DNA of 40,075 bases, taken from NCBI GenBank assembly GCA_937899905.1, contig CALCCF010000002.1, positions 1-40,075 of the forward strand. Direction: 5' to 3'. This document shows positions 40,052 through 40,075 of the stretch, in pieces. The notes beneath the pieces are model-generated. The model saw nothing but the letters and a program-made list of their open reading frames with translations, was not told the DNA's origin and made no database searches. Numbering within the stretch: position 1 is the first letter of the stretch; each line of letters opens with the position of its first letter. The DNA is from an uncultured Phycisphaeraceae bacterium. GTDB taxonomy: Bacteria; Planctomycetota; Phycisphaerae; Phycisphaerales; UBA1924. The position numbers were made by a program, and so were the translations under genes.

Positions 40052-40075
40052 CAAACGTCATTATGATATCGATTG

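Noticed and set aside
1-40075. tRNA, rRNA, CRISPR array, insertion sequences
   Set aside because: No regularly spaced repeats, no transposase reading frames and no cloverleaf-like or rRNA-like stretches were noticed by eye; tRNAs could be missed without a dedicated scan.

Overview
The window looks like chromosomal DNA of a planctomycete, most likely of the Phycisphaerae. The pointers are a GC-rich, densely packed genome, many secreted proteins ending in a paired EF-hand tag that finishes in Gly-Cys (the planctomycete 'GC-type dockerin'), a prepilin-like pseudopilin, a TPR-sulfotransferase, an ECF sigma/anti-sigma pair, and a family of small membrane proteins with CxxC...CPECG zinc ribbons. 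This placement is inference from protein families; no rRNA, tRNA or CRISPR was seen.

Layout. (1) 1-4563: a phage-like module. Four overlapping minus-strand genes encode a double-HTH protein, an ABC-type ATPase, a GNAT acetyltransferase and a terminase large subunit. They are divergent from an XRE/S24 self-cleaving repressor. The ATPase and acetyltransferase look like the two halves of COG2401 encoded as separate genes. No capsid, portal or integrase gene is present here. (2) 4570-8721: a metal/siderophore-type ABC importer (binding lipoprotein, permease, ATPase) under a promoter covered by a perfect palindrome. It is followed by two copies of a zinc-ribbon membrane protein separated by a decayed piece of the ATPase gene, which marks a tandem duplication. 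(3) 8897-12280: a pseudopilin, two further zinc-ribbon membrane proteins and a one-TM protein. (4) 12308-19560: housekeeping genes: uvrC (no C-terminal HhH domain), topA (with a lysine-rich histone-like tail), miaA, another zinc-ribbon protein, trpS. (5) 19635-31088: a secretion-rich region with a lipoprotein, six GC-type dockerin proteins, an ECF sigma/anti-sigma pair and a TPR-sulfotransferase. The intergenic gaps between the dockerin genes carry strong hairpins. (6) 31261-37555: a glycan region with a SAM methyltransferase and three glycosyltransferase-type genes. (7) 37598-40075: an O6-alkylguanine-DNA alkyltransferase, a sixth zinc-ribbon membrane protein, a LysR regulator, and just after it an ATAG-N7-CTAT box that probably serves a gene beyond the right edge.

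The most unusual item is the 260-4563 module: a terminase coupled to a split COG2401 pair and a double-HTH protein under an apparently SOS-cleavable repressor. It could be a packaging or gene-transfer-like remnant, a domesticated prophage piece, or an uncharacterised system. All database identities below are from memory of families; no search was run.
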